Positions 1-7,492 of a stretch of 64,000 nucleotides of DNA are shown here, piece by piece. The DNA is from Burkholderia sp. Bp8992 (GTDB lineage Bacteria > Pseudomonadota > Gammaproteobacteria > Burkholderiales > Burkholderiaceae), in assembly GCF_003853705.1 (NCBI RefSeq), contig NZ_QTQI01000011.1, forward strand, positions 1 to 64,000, read 5' to 3'. A model generated the notes under the pieces. It saw only the letters and a program-made list of their open reading frames with translations. It did no database searches and was not told where the DNA came from. The position numbers and the translations under genes are program-made. Numbering within the stretch: the stretch's first letter is position 1; each line of letters opens with the position of its first letter.

Positions 1-699
1 CAGCCGATCGCGGCATGCATGGTGATGCCGAACTTCCAGAACCCGCTCGGCTTCCAGATGCCCGACGAGCGCAAGCGTGAACTGGTGGCGTTCGCAACGA
101 AAGCGGACCTGCCGATCATCGAGAACGGCGTGTACAACGAACTGTACTTCGGCAACATGCATCCGAGCACGCTGAAGTCGTTCGATCGCCATGACATCGT
201 GCTGCATTGCTCGTCGTTCTCGAAGAGCCTGACGGCCGCGTACCGGATCGGCTGGGCATTGCCGGGGCGCTATCGCGAGCAGGTCGAGAAGCTGAAGTTC
301 CTGAATACGCTGGCGACGCCGTCGCTGCCGCAGCTGGCCATCGCGGAGTTTCTCGAACGCGACGGCTACGAGCATCACCTGCGGCGGATTCGCAAGGCGT
401 ATGCACAGCAGGCGAACCTGATGCGGACGATGGTGTCGCGGTTCTTCCCGGAAGGCACGCGCATGTCGAGCCCGGCCGGCGGCTACGTGCTGTGGGTCGA
501 GTTGCCCGCGCAGGTCGACGCGATGCGGCTGTACCAGCTCGCGCTGGAGCAAGGGATCACGATCGGGCCCGGCTACATGTTCTCGATCGCGGACAGCTAC
601 CGTAACTTCATCCGGTTGAACTACAGCAGCCCGTGGTCGCCCGAGATCGAGCAGGCGGTCGTGACCGTCGGCAAGCTCGCCGCACACTGTCTCGACTGA
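1..699 (+). CDS. MocR-type (GntR/aminotransferase) regulator, C-terminal part, cut by window edge
   Basis: The frame is open from base 1, so the 5' part lies outside the window. What remains is a fold-type I aminotransferase domain. It has an NPLG stretch near the start, a PLP-lysine context (SSFSKSLTAAYRIGW), and an ending like MocR/PdxR proteins (IRLNYSSPWSPEIEQAV). MocR proteins fuse a GntR winged helix to such a domain and act as PLP-responsive transcription factors. The winged helix is not visible here, so a free PLP aminotransferase remains possible. It ends 36 bases before the convergent end of the formate dehydrogenase gene. Confidence 0.8.
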   Translation, partial: QPIAACMVMPNFQNPLGFQMPDERKRELVAFATKADLPIIENGVYNELYFGNMHPSTLKSFDRHDIVLHCSSFSKSLTAAYRIGWALPGRYREQVEKLKFLNTLATPSLPQLAIAEFLERDGYEHHLRRIRKAYAQQANLMRTMVSRFFPEGTRMSSPAGGYVLWVELPAQVDAMRLYQLALEQGITIGPGYMFSIADSYRNFIRLNYSSPWSPEIEQAVVTVGKLAAHCLD

Positions 700-735
700 A
701 CCTGCCGTCGCGCGCGCCGTGCATGGCGTGTGGCA

Positions 736-1896
736 TCAGGTCAGCCGGTACGACTGCGCGCCCGTGCCCGCGAGCGTGCCGCCATCGACGATCAGGTACT
801 CGTCGCGGATCGGCTTGCCGTCGAACCAGCATTGCAGGATCTCCAGCGTGCCGGCCGCGTAGCGCGCCTGCGCGGACAGCGACGTGCCCGAGATATGCGG
901 CGTCATCCCGTTGAACGGCATCGCGCGCCACGGGTGATCGGCCGGCGCGGGCTGCGGAAACCACACGTCCCCGCCGTAGCCGGCGAGATGCCCGGACGCG
1001 ACGGCATTCACGACCGCGTCGCGGTCGACCAGCTTCGCGCGCGCGGTGTTGATCAGGTACGCGCCGCGCTTCATCCGCGCGATCATCGCCGCGTCGAACA
1101 GGTGCTCGGTCGACGGGTACAGCGGGATCTGCAGGTTGACGATGTCGACGGCACTCGCCAGCGACGCGGGATCGGCGTGATACGTGAGCCCGAGTTCCTG
1201 CTCGGTCGCGGCATCGAGCCGGTGGCGCTGCGTGTAGTGCAGCTGCAGGCCGAACGGCTTCAGCCGGCGCAGCACGGCGAGGCCGATGCGCCCGGCGCCG
1301 ACCGTGCCGAAATGCATGCCTTCGACGTCGTAGCTGCGCGACACGCAATCGGCGATGTTCCAGCCGCCTTGCTGCGCGACCGCATGCGACGGCAGGTAGT
1401 TGCGCACCAGCGCGAGCGTCGTCATTACCACGTGCTCGGCCACGCTGATGCTGTTCGAGCCGGTGACTTCGGCGACGGTGACGTGCGCGCGCGCCGCGGC
1501 GTCCAGGTCGACGTGATCGGAGCCGATCCCGGCGGTCAGCGCGAGCTTCAGCTTCGGCGCGCGGGCGATCCGCTCGGCCGTCAGGTACGCGGGCCAGAAC
1601 GGCTGCGAGATCACCACGTCGGCTTCGGGCAGCCGGCGCTCGAATTCGGAATCGGGGCCGTCCTTGTCGCTCGTGACGATCAGCGTATGGCCGTGCGCTT
1701 CCATATAGCCGCGCAACCCGAGCGCGCCGGACACGGAGCCGACGAGTTCGCCGGGCCGGAAGCCGAGCGGGCCCGCCGGCGTCGGCGCGCTTTGGCCGTT
1801 CGCGTATTGCGAAATGACCGGAATCGTGTCGCGCACGTAGCGCGGCGGATAGCCGTCGACGGGATCGGGGTAGAGCACACACAGGACGGTGGCCAT
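736..1896 (-). CDS. fdh: Formate dehydrogenase, NADP-preferring type
   Basis: A 386-residue D-2-hydroxyacid-dehydrogenase-fold formate dehydrogenase that oxidises formate to CO2 in the cytoplasm. Visible residues are Asn148 (GSNS), the nucleotide-binding GAGRIG at 200-205, Arg286 (NTAR) and His334 (PHISG), the usual catalytic set of NAD-type formate dehydrogenases. After the second beta strand the sequence is HYTQRHRL: Gln223 stands where NAD-specific enzymes carry Asp, and this loss of the acidic residue fits NADP use. From memory the sequence is almost that of the Burkholderia stabilis NADP-dependent enzyme. The start is supported by AGGAG nine bases upstream. The much longer open frame upstream is antisense shadow. 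Confidence 0.95.
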   Translation of the reverse strand: MATVLCVLYPDPVDGYPPRYVRDTIPVISQYANGQSAPTPAGPLGFRPGELVGSVSGALGLRGYMEAHGHTLIVTSDKDGPDSEFERRLPEADVVISQPFWPAYLTAERIARAPKLKLALTAGIGSDHVDLDAAARAHVTVAEVTGSNSISVAEHVVMTTLALVRNYLPSHAVAQQGGWNIADCVSRSYDVEGMHFGTVGAGRIGLAVLRRLKPFGLQLHYTQRHRLDAATEQELGLTYHADPASLASAVDIVNLQIPLYPSTEHLFDAAMIARMKRGAYLINTARAKLVDRDAVVNAVASGHLAGYGGDVWFPQPAPADHPWRAMPFNGMTPHISGTSLSAQARYAAGTLEILQCWFDGKPIRDEYLIVDGGTLAGTGAQSYRLT

Positions 1897-1927
1897 CGGG
1901 GAGCACTCCTGACGACGGGATGAAGGC

Positions 1928-1941
1928 GGCACGCGCATTGC
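1928..1941 (+). promoter_or_regulatory. Sigma-54 -24/-12 promoter candidate facing the Rieske reductase
   Basis: GGCACG-CGCA-TTGC matches the sigma-54 consensus exactly, with GG and GC at the correct spacing. The start point would be near 1953, leaving a long leader of about 178 bases before the gene at 2131. It lies in the intergenic region divergent to formate dehydrogenase, and no equally good site faces that gene. Confidence 0.6.
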
Positions 1942-2130
1942 GCGGGACGCGCGACGTGCCCCGCGGGCGGGCGGCGTGTTGCGCCGCAACGTTGATGACG
2001 TTCTACGCCCGTCATGGATCGCGTGCAAGCTACAGTCCGTGTTTGCGTGCGCTGCGGGGCGTCTGTACCTGTTCTTTTCAGGAGGGATGTCGATAATGGG
2101 ATCGTTACCTGACTTTCCGGGAGCCACGTC

Positions 2131-3663
2131 ATGACTGCAAGCGACGATTCGTCTTCGCGCCCCGATCTCGCGGCAGGCATCGCGCTCGATGACATCGCCG
2201 ACGGTGCGATGATCGAGGGCCATGTCGGCGATGCAGCGGTGCTGCTCGTGCGCCGTGCCGACGAACTGTTTGCCGTGGGGGCGAATTGCCCGCACTACGG
2301 CGCGCCGCTGGCCGACGGCCTGCTGGTCGGCGATACGATCCGCTGCCCGTGGCATCACGCGGCGTTCTGCCTGCGCACGGGCGAACTGCAGCGCGCGCCG
2401 GCGCTCGACGGGCTGCCGTGCTGGCGCGTCGAGTGCCGCGACGGCCGCGCGGTCGTGCTCGATGCGCGGCCGGCCGTCGTGCCGACTGCGCTGGAAGCGG
2501 CCGGGCTGCCGGCGTCGGTCGTGATCGTCGGCGGCGGCGCCGCTGCGATCGCGGCGGCCGTGACGCTGCGGCAGGAAGGCTATCCGCATCCCGTCACGCT
2601 GTTGAGCGCCGACGCCGATCCGCCGTACGACCGGCCGAACCTGTCGAAGGATTACCTCGCGGGCACGGCCGATGCCGACTGGCTGCCGCTGCGCGCACCG
2701 TCGTTCTATACCGCGCAGCGCATCGACGTGCGGTGCGGCACGCGCGTCGCCCGGATCGATCCCGCGCAGCACGTGGTCGAGCTGGCTGACGGCAGCCGCG
2801 TCGGATACGGCGCGCTGCTGCTCGCGACGGGCGCCGAGCCGAACCGGCTGACGGTGCCCGGTGCCGACCTGCCGCACGTGTGCGTGCTGCGCTCGCGCGC
2901 CGATTGCGACGCGCTGATCGGCAAGCTGAAAACCGCGCGCCGCTGCGTGGTGGTGGGCGCGAGCTTCATCGGCCTCGAGGCGGCCGCCGCGTTGCGTACG
3001 CGCGGGCTCGACGTGCACGTCGTCGCACCCGATGAGCGCCCGATGGCGCGCGTGCTCGGCGATGCGCTCGGCGATGCGATCAAGGCGCTGCACGAATCGC
3101 ACGGCGTCGTGTTCCATCTCGGCGCGACACCCGCGCGGATCACGCCGGACAGCGTGACGCTGTCGAACGGCGACGTGCTGCCGGCCGATGTCGTGGTGGT
3201 CGGCATCGGCGTGCATCCGAACGTCGCGCTCGCGCAGGACGCGGGGCTCGCCGTCGAACGCGGCGTGACGGTCGACCATTTCCTGCAGACGAGCGCGCCC
3301 GGCATCTACGCGGCCGGCGACATCGCGCGCTGGCCCGATCCGCTGACGGGCGAGCGGATCCGCGTCGAGCACTGGGTCGTCGCCGAGCGGCAGGGCATCG
3401 TCGCGGCGCGCAACATGCTCGGCCAGCAGCGGCCGTTCGACGCGGTGCCGTTTTTCTGGAGCCAGCATTACGACCTGACGATCCACTATGTCGGGCATGC
3501 GGAGCACTGGGATCGCGTCGAGATCGACGGTGACCTCGGCGCGCACGACTGCTCGATCGCATACTGGCGCGGCGACACGCGGCTCGCGGTCGTGACGGTC
3601 GGCCGCGATCTCGACAGCCTGAAGGCGGAAGCGGCATTCGAGCAGCAGATTGCAGCCGCGTGA
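2131..3663 (+). CDS. Rieske [2Fe-2S] / FAD-dependent ferredoxin reductase-type fusion
   Basis: 510 residues. The N-terminal domain (about 15-110) is a Rieske domain with Cys53-Pro-His55 and Cys72-Pro-Trp-His75, the two ligand pairs of a [2Fe-2S] cluster. From about residue 128 there is a pyridine-nucleotide-disulphide-type FAD/NAD(P) reductase with VVIVGGGAAA (FAD), a second nucleotide motif (CVVVGASFIGLEAA) and the late FAD motif (GIYAAGDIA). The order resembles AIFM3-like and ferredoxin reductase fusions, which pass electrons from NAD(P)H through FAD to an Fe-S centre. The electron acceptor is unknown. It is divergent from formate dehydrogenase, whose reduced cofactor could feed it; that link is inference. 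Confidence 0.9.
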   Translation: MTASDDSSSRPDLAAGIALDDIADGAMIEGHVGDAAVLLVRRADELFAVGANCPHYGAPLADGLLVGDTIRCPWHHAAFCLRTGELQRAPALDGLPCWRVECRDGRAVVLDARPAVVPTALEAAGLPASVVIVGGGAAAIAAAVTLRQEGYPHPVTLLSADADPPYDRPNLSKDYLAGTADADWLPLRAPSFYTAQRIDVRCGTRVARIDPAQHVVELADGSRVGYGALLLATGAEPNRLTVPGADLPHVCVLRSRADCDALIGKLKTARRCVVVGASFIGLEAAAALRTRGLDVHVVAPDERPMARVLGDALGDAIKALHESHGVVFHLGATPARITPDSVTLSNGDVLPADVVVVGIGVHPNVALAQDAGLAVERGVTVDHFLQTSAPGIYAAGDIARWPDPLTGERIRVEHWVVAERQGIVAARNMLGQQRPFDAVPFFWSQHYDLTIHYVGHAEHWDRVEIDGDLGAHDCSIAYWRGDTRLAVVTVGRDLDSLKAEAAFEQQIAAA

Positions 3664-3705
3664 TGGCGGCGTGACGACACAATCCGAACCTGGAGTGAAG
3701 AAGAG

Positions 3706-4083
3706 ATGAATCCCGACGTCCGTGCCCGTTTCGAAACCGAATTCGCGCCGCGTATCGCGGCGCGCCTGCGCGACCTGTACCAGCCCGGCGAAGTGACGGT
3801 CGACGTCGTGCCGCACGACGGGCAGGGCAGCCCGACCTGCGTCGACGTCGTCGGCCTCACGTCGACGGTGGGGCTGCCGAACCGGCTGAATGCGCGGCTC
3901 GCGTGGCGCGACGATGCAGTCGCCGGCTTGCTGGCCGAGCGCGACCCTGGCCGCTTCGACCGCTATCTCGCGGCACTGCCGGTGACGATCGAGCGTTGGC
4001 AGATGGAATTGCCGGTCGATTTCAGCTCGCGGACCCAGCGCGACCGCGAGATCCTGATCGGCGACCTCGATTTCGATGCATGA
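3706..4083 (+). CDS. Conserved hypothetical protein, 125 aa
   Basis: Not recognised with confidence. It is soluble, with no signal peptide or membrane segment. It begins with a charged helix-like stretch and then alternating strands (VTVDVVPHD). GGAGTGAAGAAGAG precedes the ATG. It follows the Rieske reductase by 42 bases in the same direction with no visible promoter, so it is probably cotranscribed. It looks like the small Burkholderia-restricted proteins of unknown function common elsewhere in this window. Confidence 0.7.
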   Translation: MNPDVRARFETEFAPRIAARLRDLYQPGEVTVDVVPHDGQGSPTCVDVVGLTSTVGLPNRLNARLAWRDDAVAGLLAERDPGRFDRYLAALPVTIERWQMELPVDFSSRTQRDREILIGDLDFDA

Positions 4084-4133
4084 AACGCGCGGTGCGACGG
4101 CGGCCGGGCGATGTGCCGATGAACCGCGCGACG

Positions 4134-4352
4134 TTAGCGGTCGCGCGTCTTGACGATCACGCGACCCTGGTCGATGCCGCCGCGCAGCGCCTCGTCGCAC
4201 GTGAGCCATTCGGGCGTGACGAGCTCGGGCGCGGGCAGGTCGACCGGCGCGCCGTCGCGGAAGATCCGCACCTGCGCGACCCACGCGCCGTTCGCGTTGC
4301 GCGTCGCTTCGACGCGAATCTCGTGATCCATGAAGGTATCGGTGGCTTGCAT
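4134..4352 (-). CDS. Small hypothetical protein, 72 aa
   Basis: Function unknown. The sequence reads as a compact alpha/beta domain (IRVEATRNANGAWVAQVRIF) with a charged C terminus and no membrane segment. GGAGG lies about ten bases before the ATG at 4352; a second in-frame ATG at 4331 is possible. It converges with the 125-aa gene and is divergent from marC. Third-position GC bias supports coding. Confidence 0.6.
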   Translation of the reverse strand: MQATDTFMDHEIRVEATRNANGAWVAQVRIFRDGAPVDLPAPELVTPEWLTCDEALRGGIDQGRVIVKTRDR

Positions 4353-4474
4353 CGGTCGGGGCCCTCCGTCATGCGTGAACGCGGTGCGTCGATCGTATCA
4401 GCACGGCGCGCGCCGTGCACCGGAAACCGGCATGAACCTGCATTCGATTCGGCATGCGAAACGGGAGCGACCCT

Positions 4475-5113
4475 GTGGCCTTCGACCTGACTTTTTCCAT
4501 CAAGGTATTCGCGGCGCTGTTCGCGATCATGAACCCGATCGCGAACATCCCGGTATTCCTGTCGCTGACCGAAGGCGCGGCGGACGGCGTGCGCCGCAAG
4601 GTCGCGCTGACGGCCGCGATCGGCGTGTCGGTCGGCTGCATCGTATCGGCCGTCGCGGGCGGCGCGATCCTGCACGTGTTCGGCCTGACGATCGACGATT
4701 TCCGCCTCGCGGGCGGGCTGCTGGTGCTGCTGATCGCGCTGTCGATGCTGCATGGTGCGCCGAGCCGCCAGCATGCGCCAGGCGAAGACGAGGGCGCCGA
4801 TCCGGCGGCGGCCGAGAGCATCGCGATCTATCCGTTGACGATCCCGTTGCTGGTCGGCCCCGGCACGATCGCGACGATGATCGTGCTCGGTCACGGCGCG
4901 TTCTCGACCGGGCAGGAACTTGCGTTCGCGCTCGGCCTGGCCGCGTTTCTCGTGCTGCTGGCCGTGTCGCTGCTGTCGGCGCCGCTGATCGGACATTACC
5001 TGTCGCCGCGCGTGACGGCCGTCACGCAGCGGCTGATGGGGATGATTCTCGCGGCGATCGCGATGCAGATGATCGTCGCGAGCCTGAAGGCCGCGTTCGG
5101 GCTGCCGCATTGA
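4475..5113 (+). CDS. MarC/SnatA family integral membrane protein
   Basis: 212 residues from a GTG start. I prefer 4475 to the ATG at 4454 because GGGAG sits seven bases before the GTG and the protein then starts like other MarC members (AFDLTFSIKVFAALFAIMNP). Five to six hydrophobic segments and the conserved MNPIANIPVF and TIPLLVGPGTIATMI stretches identify the UPF0056/MarC family. These are inner-membrane proteins of uncertain function; some members have been linked to amino-acid export. Not an antibiotic-resistance determinant despite the name. Confidence 0.9.
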   Translation: MAFDLTFSIKVFAALFAIMNPIANIPVFLSLTEGAADGVRRKVALTAAIGVSVGCIVSAVAGGAILHVFGLTIDDFRLAGGLLVLLIALSMLHGAPSRQHAPGEDEGADPAAAESIAIYPLTIPLLVGPGTIATMIVLGHGAFSTGQELAFALGLAAFLVLLAVSLLSAPLIGHYLSPRVTAVTQRLMGMILAAIAMQMIVASLKAAFGLPH

Positions 5114-5158
5114 GCGCGGCGTGCCGAAGCGCGGCCGTTCGATTGCATGGAGTCCCCG

Positions 5159-5623
5159 ATGAACACGCTGATCGTGTTGTCCTATCCCGATCTCGATGCG
5201 GCCCGTCGCGCGATGGCCGAACTCGGGACGTTGCGCGACCGGCACGTCGTCGCGCTGTCGGGCGTCGTGATCGTCGAGTGCACGACCGACGGACGGTTGC
5301 GCACGCATTCGGTCGATCCCGGCCGCGTGTCGTCCGGATCGCTGCTCGACAGCGTGGTCGAGCACATCGAAGCGTCGCTCGACGCATGGCGCGAGCGCCC
5401 GGTGGACGACGCGCTGACCGACCGCGTCGCGCGCAAGGCGCGCCCGGGCACCGTATCGCTCGGGCTCGCTGCGACGCAACTCGACATCTACGCGCTGAGT
5501 GCGGCGCTGGCGCCGTTCGGCGGAGAGGTGACCGACACGACACTGTCGATCGACGACGAACTGAAGCTCGTCGAAGCGATCTCGAACGCGCGCGACGGCG
5601 GCGGCAGCGTTGCGGCCGATTGA
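5159..5623 (+). CDS. DUF1269-like soluble protein
   Basis: 154 residues from ATG 5159. This start is chosen over 5147 because TGGAG (5148-5152) is then the ribosome site. The N terminus (NTLIVLSYPDLDAARRAMAEL) and the C terminus (LAPFGGEVTDTTLSIDDE) resemble DUF1269 stress-associated proteins. The hydrophobic glycine-rich centre typical of that family is missing here and replaced by a polar region, so this would be a soluble variant. Function unknown. It follows marC by 45 bases in the same direction. Confidence 0.7.
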   Translation: MNTLIVLSYPDLDAARRAMAELGTLRDRHVVALSGVVIVECTTDGRLRTHSVDPGRVSSGSLLDSVVEHIEASLDAWRERPVDDALTDRVARKARPGTVSLGLAATQLDIYALSAALAPFGGEVTDTTLSIDDELKLVEAISNARDGGGSVAAD

Positions 5624-5923
5624 TTGACGTCGCGTGAAGGTCGCGGTCGCACGATCGGTGCGCTGCGCGGCCGCAGGTGTGCGCCCCCTCCTGTCGATCA
5701 GGCTGGATGACGACGGGCGGTTCGCGAGGCGCTACATGGGAGTTTCGGGAAATTCGGCGAGAAGGCAGGCAAATGTCGTGCGGCGCAACGGCTGCTGACG
5801 GCCGCTGACGGCCCGATGCTTGCGGAATGGTCGCGTGCGCAGCCACCGGCCCGGGCGCACGCCTTGCTCGATAGCCTCGACGGTCACATGCACCGTTTCC
5901 GCTTTCGACAAGGAGGGCCTGAC
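5624..5923. other. 300-base intergenic region before the alcohol dehydrogenase
   Basis: No convincing gene. The useful content is two sigma-54-like sites near its right end (5810-5823 and 5854-5867) and a short direct repeat of GCTGACGGCC around 5795-5813. The left 150 bases show nothing I can name. Confidence 0.6.
5854..5867 (+). promoter_or_regulatory. Sigma-54 promoter candidate for the zinc alcohol dehydrogenase
   Basis: GGCGCA-CGCC-TTGC followed by T: one mismatch (A to G) from the consensus, with correct spacing. Start point near 5879, 45 bases before the ATG at 5924. A second site, GGCCCG-ATGC-TTGC at 5810-5823, also has one mismatch. Either could be used. Confidence 0.55.
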
Positions 5924-7129
5924 ATGAAAGCAGTCGTATTTCACGGCATCGGCGACATTCGCATCGACACGGTGCCCGATCCCGAGGTCGCCGCGGCGAC
6001 CGACGCGGTCGTGCGCCTGACGGCCAGCGCGATCTGCGGCACCGACCTGCACATGGTGCGCGGCACGCTCGGCGGGATGAAGCCGGGCACGATCCTCGGC
6101 CATGAAGGCGTCGGCATCGTCGAGGCGATCGGGCGCGACGTGCGCAACCTGAGGCGTGGCGATCGCGTGCTCATTCCGTCGACGATCGCCTGTGGCAGCT
6201 GCGCGTACTGCCGCGCGGGCTACACCGCGCAGTGCGACGCCGCGAATCCGGGCGGCCCGCGCGCGGGCACCGCGTTCTTCGGCGGGCCGGCCGAGACGGG
6301 CCCGTTCGACGGGCTGCAGGCCGAATACGCGCGCACGCCGCTTGCGCACGCGAGCCTGATCCGCTTGCCGGACGCGATCGACGACGATCGCGCGATCCTG
6401 ATGTCGGACATCTTCCCGACCGGCTATTTCGGTGCGCAGCTCGCGGAGGTGAAGCCGGGCGATACGGTCGCGGTGTTCGGCGCGGGGCCGGTCGGCCAGT
6501 TCGCGATCGCGAGCGCGAAGCTGATGGGCGCCGGGCGCGTGATCGCGGTCGACCGCATCGCGTCGCGTCTCGAGATGGCCTGCGCGCAGGGCGCCGAAAT
6601 CATCGACTTCTCCGAGGACGATCCGGTCGATACCGTGCTGCGGCTGACGGGCGGGATCGGCGTCGATCGCGTGATCGATGCGGTGGGCGTCGACGCGATG
6701 CGGGCGACGCACGGGCCGGCCGCGGCCGACGGTGACGCCGTGCGCGCATTCGATGCGGAAGTCGCGGCGATCGTGCCGCGCCCGAGGCCGGACGGCCGCA
6801 ACTGGGTGCCGGGCGACGGGCCGTCGCAGGTGCTGCAATGGGCGGTGCGCGCGGTCGCGAAGGCCGGCACGGTCGCGGTGATCGGCGTGTATCCGTCGGC
6901 CGCGCGTGTGTTTCCGATCGGCGACGCGATGAACCGGAACCTGACGATCAAGATGGGCAACTGCAATCACCGGACGGTGACGCCGCCGCTCGTCGAGCTC
7001 GTGCGCAGCGGCGCGTTCGATCCGTTGTCGGTGCTCACGCGCTGCGAGCCGCTGACGAACGCGATCGATGCGTATCGCGCGTTCGACGTGCGCGAGCCGG
7101 GCTGGATGAAGGTGAAGCTGGCGCCATGA
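5924..7129 (+). CDS. Zinc-dependent alcohol dehydrogenase (formaldehyde dehydrogenase-like MDR)
   Basis: 401 residues of the medium-chain dehydrogenase family. Catalytic-zinc elements are Cys in AICGTDLH and GHEGVGIVEAIG. The structural-zinc loop with four cysteines is CGSCAYCRAGYTAQC. The nucleotide fold is VAVFGAGPVGQFA. The long insert and C terminus (HRTVTPPLVELV) match the glutathione-independent formaldehyde dehydrogenase-like branch. The substrate is not determined. AGGAGG at 5911-5916 fixes the start. It is followed directly by the copper-protein gene, probably one transcript from the sigma-54-like site upstream. Confidence 0.9.
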   Translation: MKAVVFHGIGDIRIDTVPDPEVAAATDAVVRLTASAICGTDLHMVRGTLGGMKPGTILGHEGVGIVEAIGRDVRNLRRGDRVLIPSTIACGSCAYCRAGYTAQCDAANPGGPRAGTAFFGGPAETGPFDGLQAEYARTPLAHASLIRLPDAIDDDRAILMSDIFPTGYFGAQLAEVKPGDTVAVFGAGPVGQFAIASAKLMGAGRVIAVDRIASRLEMACAQGAEIIDFSEDDPVDTVLRLTGGIGVDRVIDAVGVDAMRATHGPAAADGDAVRAFDAEVAAIVPRPRPDGRNWVPGDGPSQVLQWAVRAVAKAGTVAVIGVYPSAARVFPIGDAMNRNLTIKMGNCNHRTVTPPLVELVRSGAFDPLSVLTRCEPLTNAIDAYRAFDVREPGWMKVKLAP

Positions 7130-7158
7130 CGACACGAACCGAAACCGGGAGCACTGCG

Positions 7159-7482
7159 ATGAACGATCGATACGACAACTGCATGGCCGCGTGCGATGCC
7201 TGCGCGCACGCGTGCGACACCTGCGCGGCCGCCTGCCTCGCGGAGCGCGACGTGCACGCGCTGGCCGGCTGCATCGCGCTCGACATCGAATGCGCGCAGC
7301 TGTGCCGCTTCGCGTCGGGCGCGATGTCGCGCCGCAGCGGGCTCGCACCGCGCATTTGCGCGCTGTGCGCGCATGCGTGCGACCTGTGTGCGGCCGAGTG
7401 TTCGCGGCACGCGCACGAGCATTGCCGGCGCTGCGCGCTCGCGTGCGAGGCGTGCGCGGCGATGTGCCGCGCAATGGCCTGA
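7159..7482 (+). CDS. Cys-rich four-helix-bundle copper-binding protein (Csp/DUF326 type)
   Basis: 107 residues with 19 cysteines spaced as C-x2/3-C along predicted helices, ending in CALACEACAAMC. This is the pattern of cytosolic copper storage proteins (Csp3-like, DUF326), which bind many Cu(I) ions inside a four-helix bundle. There is no signal peptide, so a cytosolic location is expected. I chose ATG 7159 because GGGAG precedes it. An alternative ATG at 7126 overlaps the stop of the alcohol dehydrogenase (ATGA) and would add 11 residues. Tight coupling to that gene suggests joint expression. Confidence 0.88.
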   Translation: MNDRYDNCMAACDACAHACDTCAAACLAERDVHALAGCIALDIECAQLCRFASGAMSRRSGLAPRICALCAHACDLCAAECSRHAHEHCRRCALACEACAAMCRAMA

Positions 7483-7492
7483 GCACGGGCGC

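Noticed and set aside
736-4284. 1182-codon minus-strand frame that would fuse a large upstream region to formate dehydrogenase
   Set aside because: The upstream part is antisense to the Rieske reductase and 125-aa genes and is Arg/His-rich shadow; the 386-residue protein has its own ribosome site and full family length.
5133-5146. Sigma-54-like GGCCGT-TCGA-TTGC before the DUF1269-like gene
   Set aside because: Three mismatches in the -24 element, and the start point would fall on the start codon.
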